A DNA stretch of 64,000 bases from Blastopirellula sp. (GTDB taxonomy: Bacteria > Planctomycetota > Planctomycetia > Pirellulales > Pirellulaceae), in NCBI GenBank assembly GCA_002733575.1, contig NVWB01000001.1, forward strand, positions 158,472 through 222,471, written 5' to 3'. The notes beneath the pieces are model-generated. The model was given only the letters and a program-made list of their open reading frames with translations. It was not told where the DNA came from and ran no database searches. Every line of letters begins with the position of its first letter. Position 1 is the first letter of the stretch. A program made the translations under genes and the position numbers. This document shows positions 63,895-64,000 of the stretch, one piece after another.

Positions 63895-64000
63895 CTAAAG
63901 ACCTGCAGCTTTGGTGAGATTTACGCGGAACCGATCGCGTCGTCGTTGGTACCGACGGGTCATTTCGGGCGATGCATGGCCGAGTTGTTTCTGGATATAA
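63895..64000 (-). CDS. Tyrosine recombinase/integrase, second copy (N-terminus beyond window)
   Basis: The stop codon TAG is at 63895-63897 and the visible C-terminal 34 codons encode the same residues as the end of the integrase at 37420, including the HASPEMTRRYQRRRDRFR region and the ending AAGL. 63902-64000 is identical base for base to 37427-37525. The last codons differ (GGT CTT against GGG TTG) although they still spell Gly-Leu. Same orientation as the first copy. Confidence 0.9.
   Translation of the reverse strand, partial: YIQKQLGHASPEMTRRYQRRRDRFRVNLTKAAGL

Overview
The window looks like a stretch of plasmid or chromid DNA from a marine alphaproteobacterium of the Rhodobacterales (Roseobacter group). 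The evidence is a RepABC module, a second DnaA-like (RPA-type) replication initiator with its own ParA/ParB, an IS21-family element, plasmid addiction and integrase genes, and tightly packed operons with frequent ATGA overlaps. No rRNA, tRNA or CRISPR was seen. All identifications come from reading motifs; no database search was possible.

Layout. 1-9.4 kb: glycan assembly genes, namely an edge-truncated hydrolase/glycosyltransferase fusion, a GT92-like enzyme, a GT4 enzyme with a coiled-coil tail, and a minus-strand pair (GT4, and a GT4-methyltransferase fusion). 9.5-13.7 kb: RepA-type replication module (parB, parA, iterons, repA) bracketed by two TGTTTC-N6-GAAACA palindromes that look like centromere sites. 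14.0-29.5 kb: a 3778-residue acidic DUF4214 protein (S-layer or adhesin type), two small genes, and the type I secretion ATPase and HlyD-family adaptor that probably export it. 29.6-31.8 kb: an unrecognised 569-residue protein and an XRE regulator. 32.2-37.3 kb: ManC (GDP-mannose supply), a secreted trypsin-like protease, a GT4 enzyme and a methyltransferase.

37.4-63.9 kb is bounded by two direct copies of a tyrosine recombinase gene; the second is cut by the window edge and is identical over the 99 visible bases. Between them lie a graveyard of fused gene fragments (ScpB, aldehyde dehydrogenase, HpcH/HpaI aldolase, maleate isomerase), a divergent catabolic cluster (oligopeptide-type ABC importer, two phytoene-desaturase-like flavoenzymes, a cyclase-family hydrolase, MarR regulator, IorA/IorB-type ferredoxin oxidoreductase), a LysR gene with a NIF3/CutA-like gene, a DUF736 remnant, a full repABC operon with its counter-transcribed RNA and parS-like palindromes, an IS21-family element and a ParDE addiction pair. 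This segment has what a free plasmid needs, so the simplest reading is a cointegrate: a RepABC plasmid joined to a RepA-type glycan/S-layer plasmid through the recombinase gene.

How the genes may work together: the glycosyltransferases, ManC and methyltransferases would build a surface glycan, the type I system would export the giant surface protein, and the catabolic cluster would import and oxidise an unidentified organic-nitrogen or 2-oxoacid-yielding substrate.
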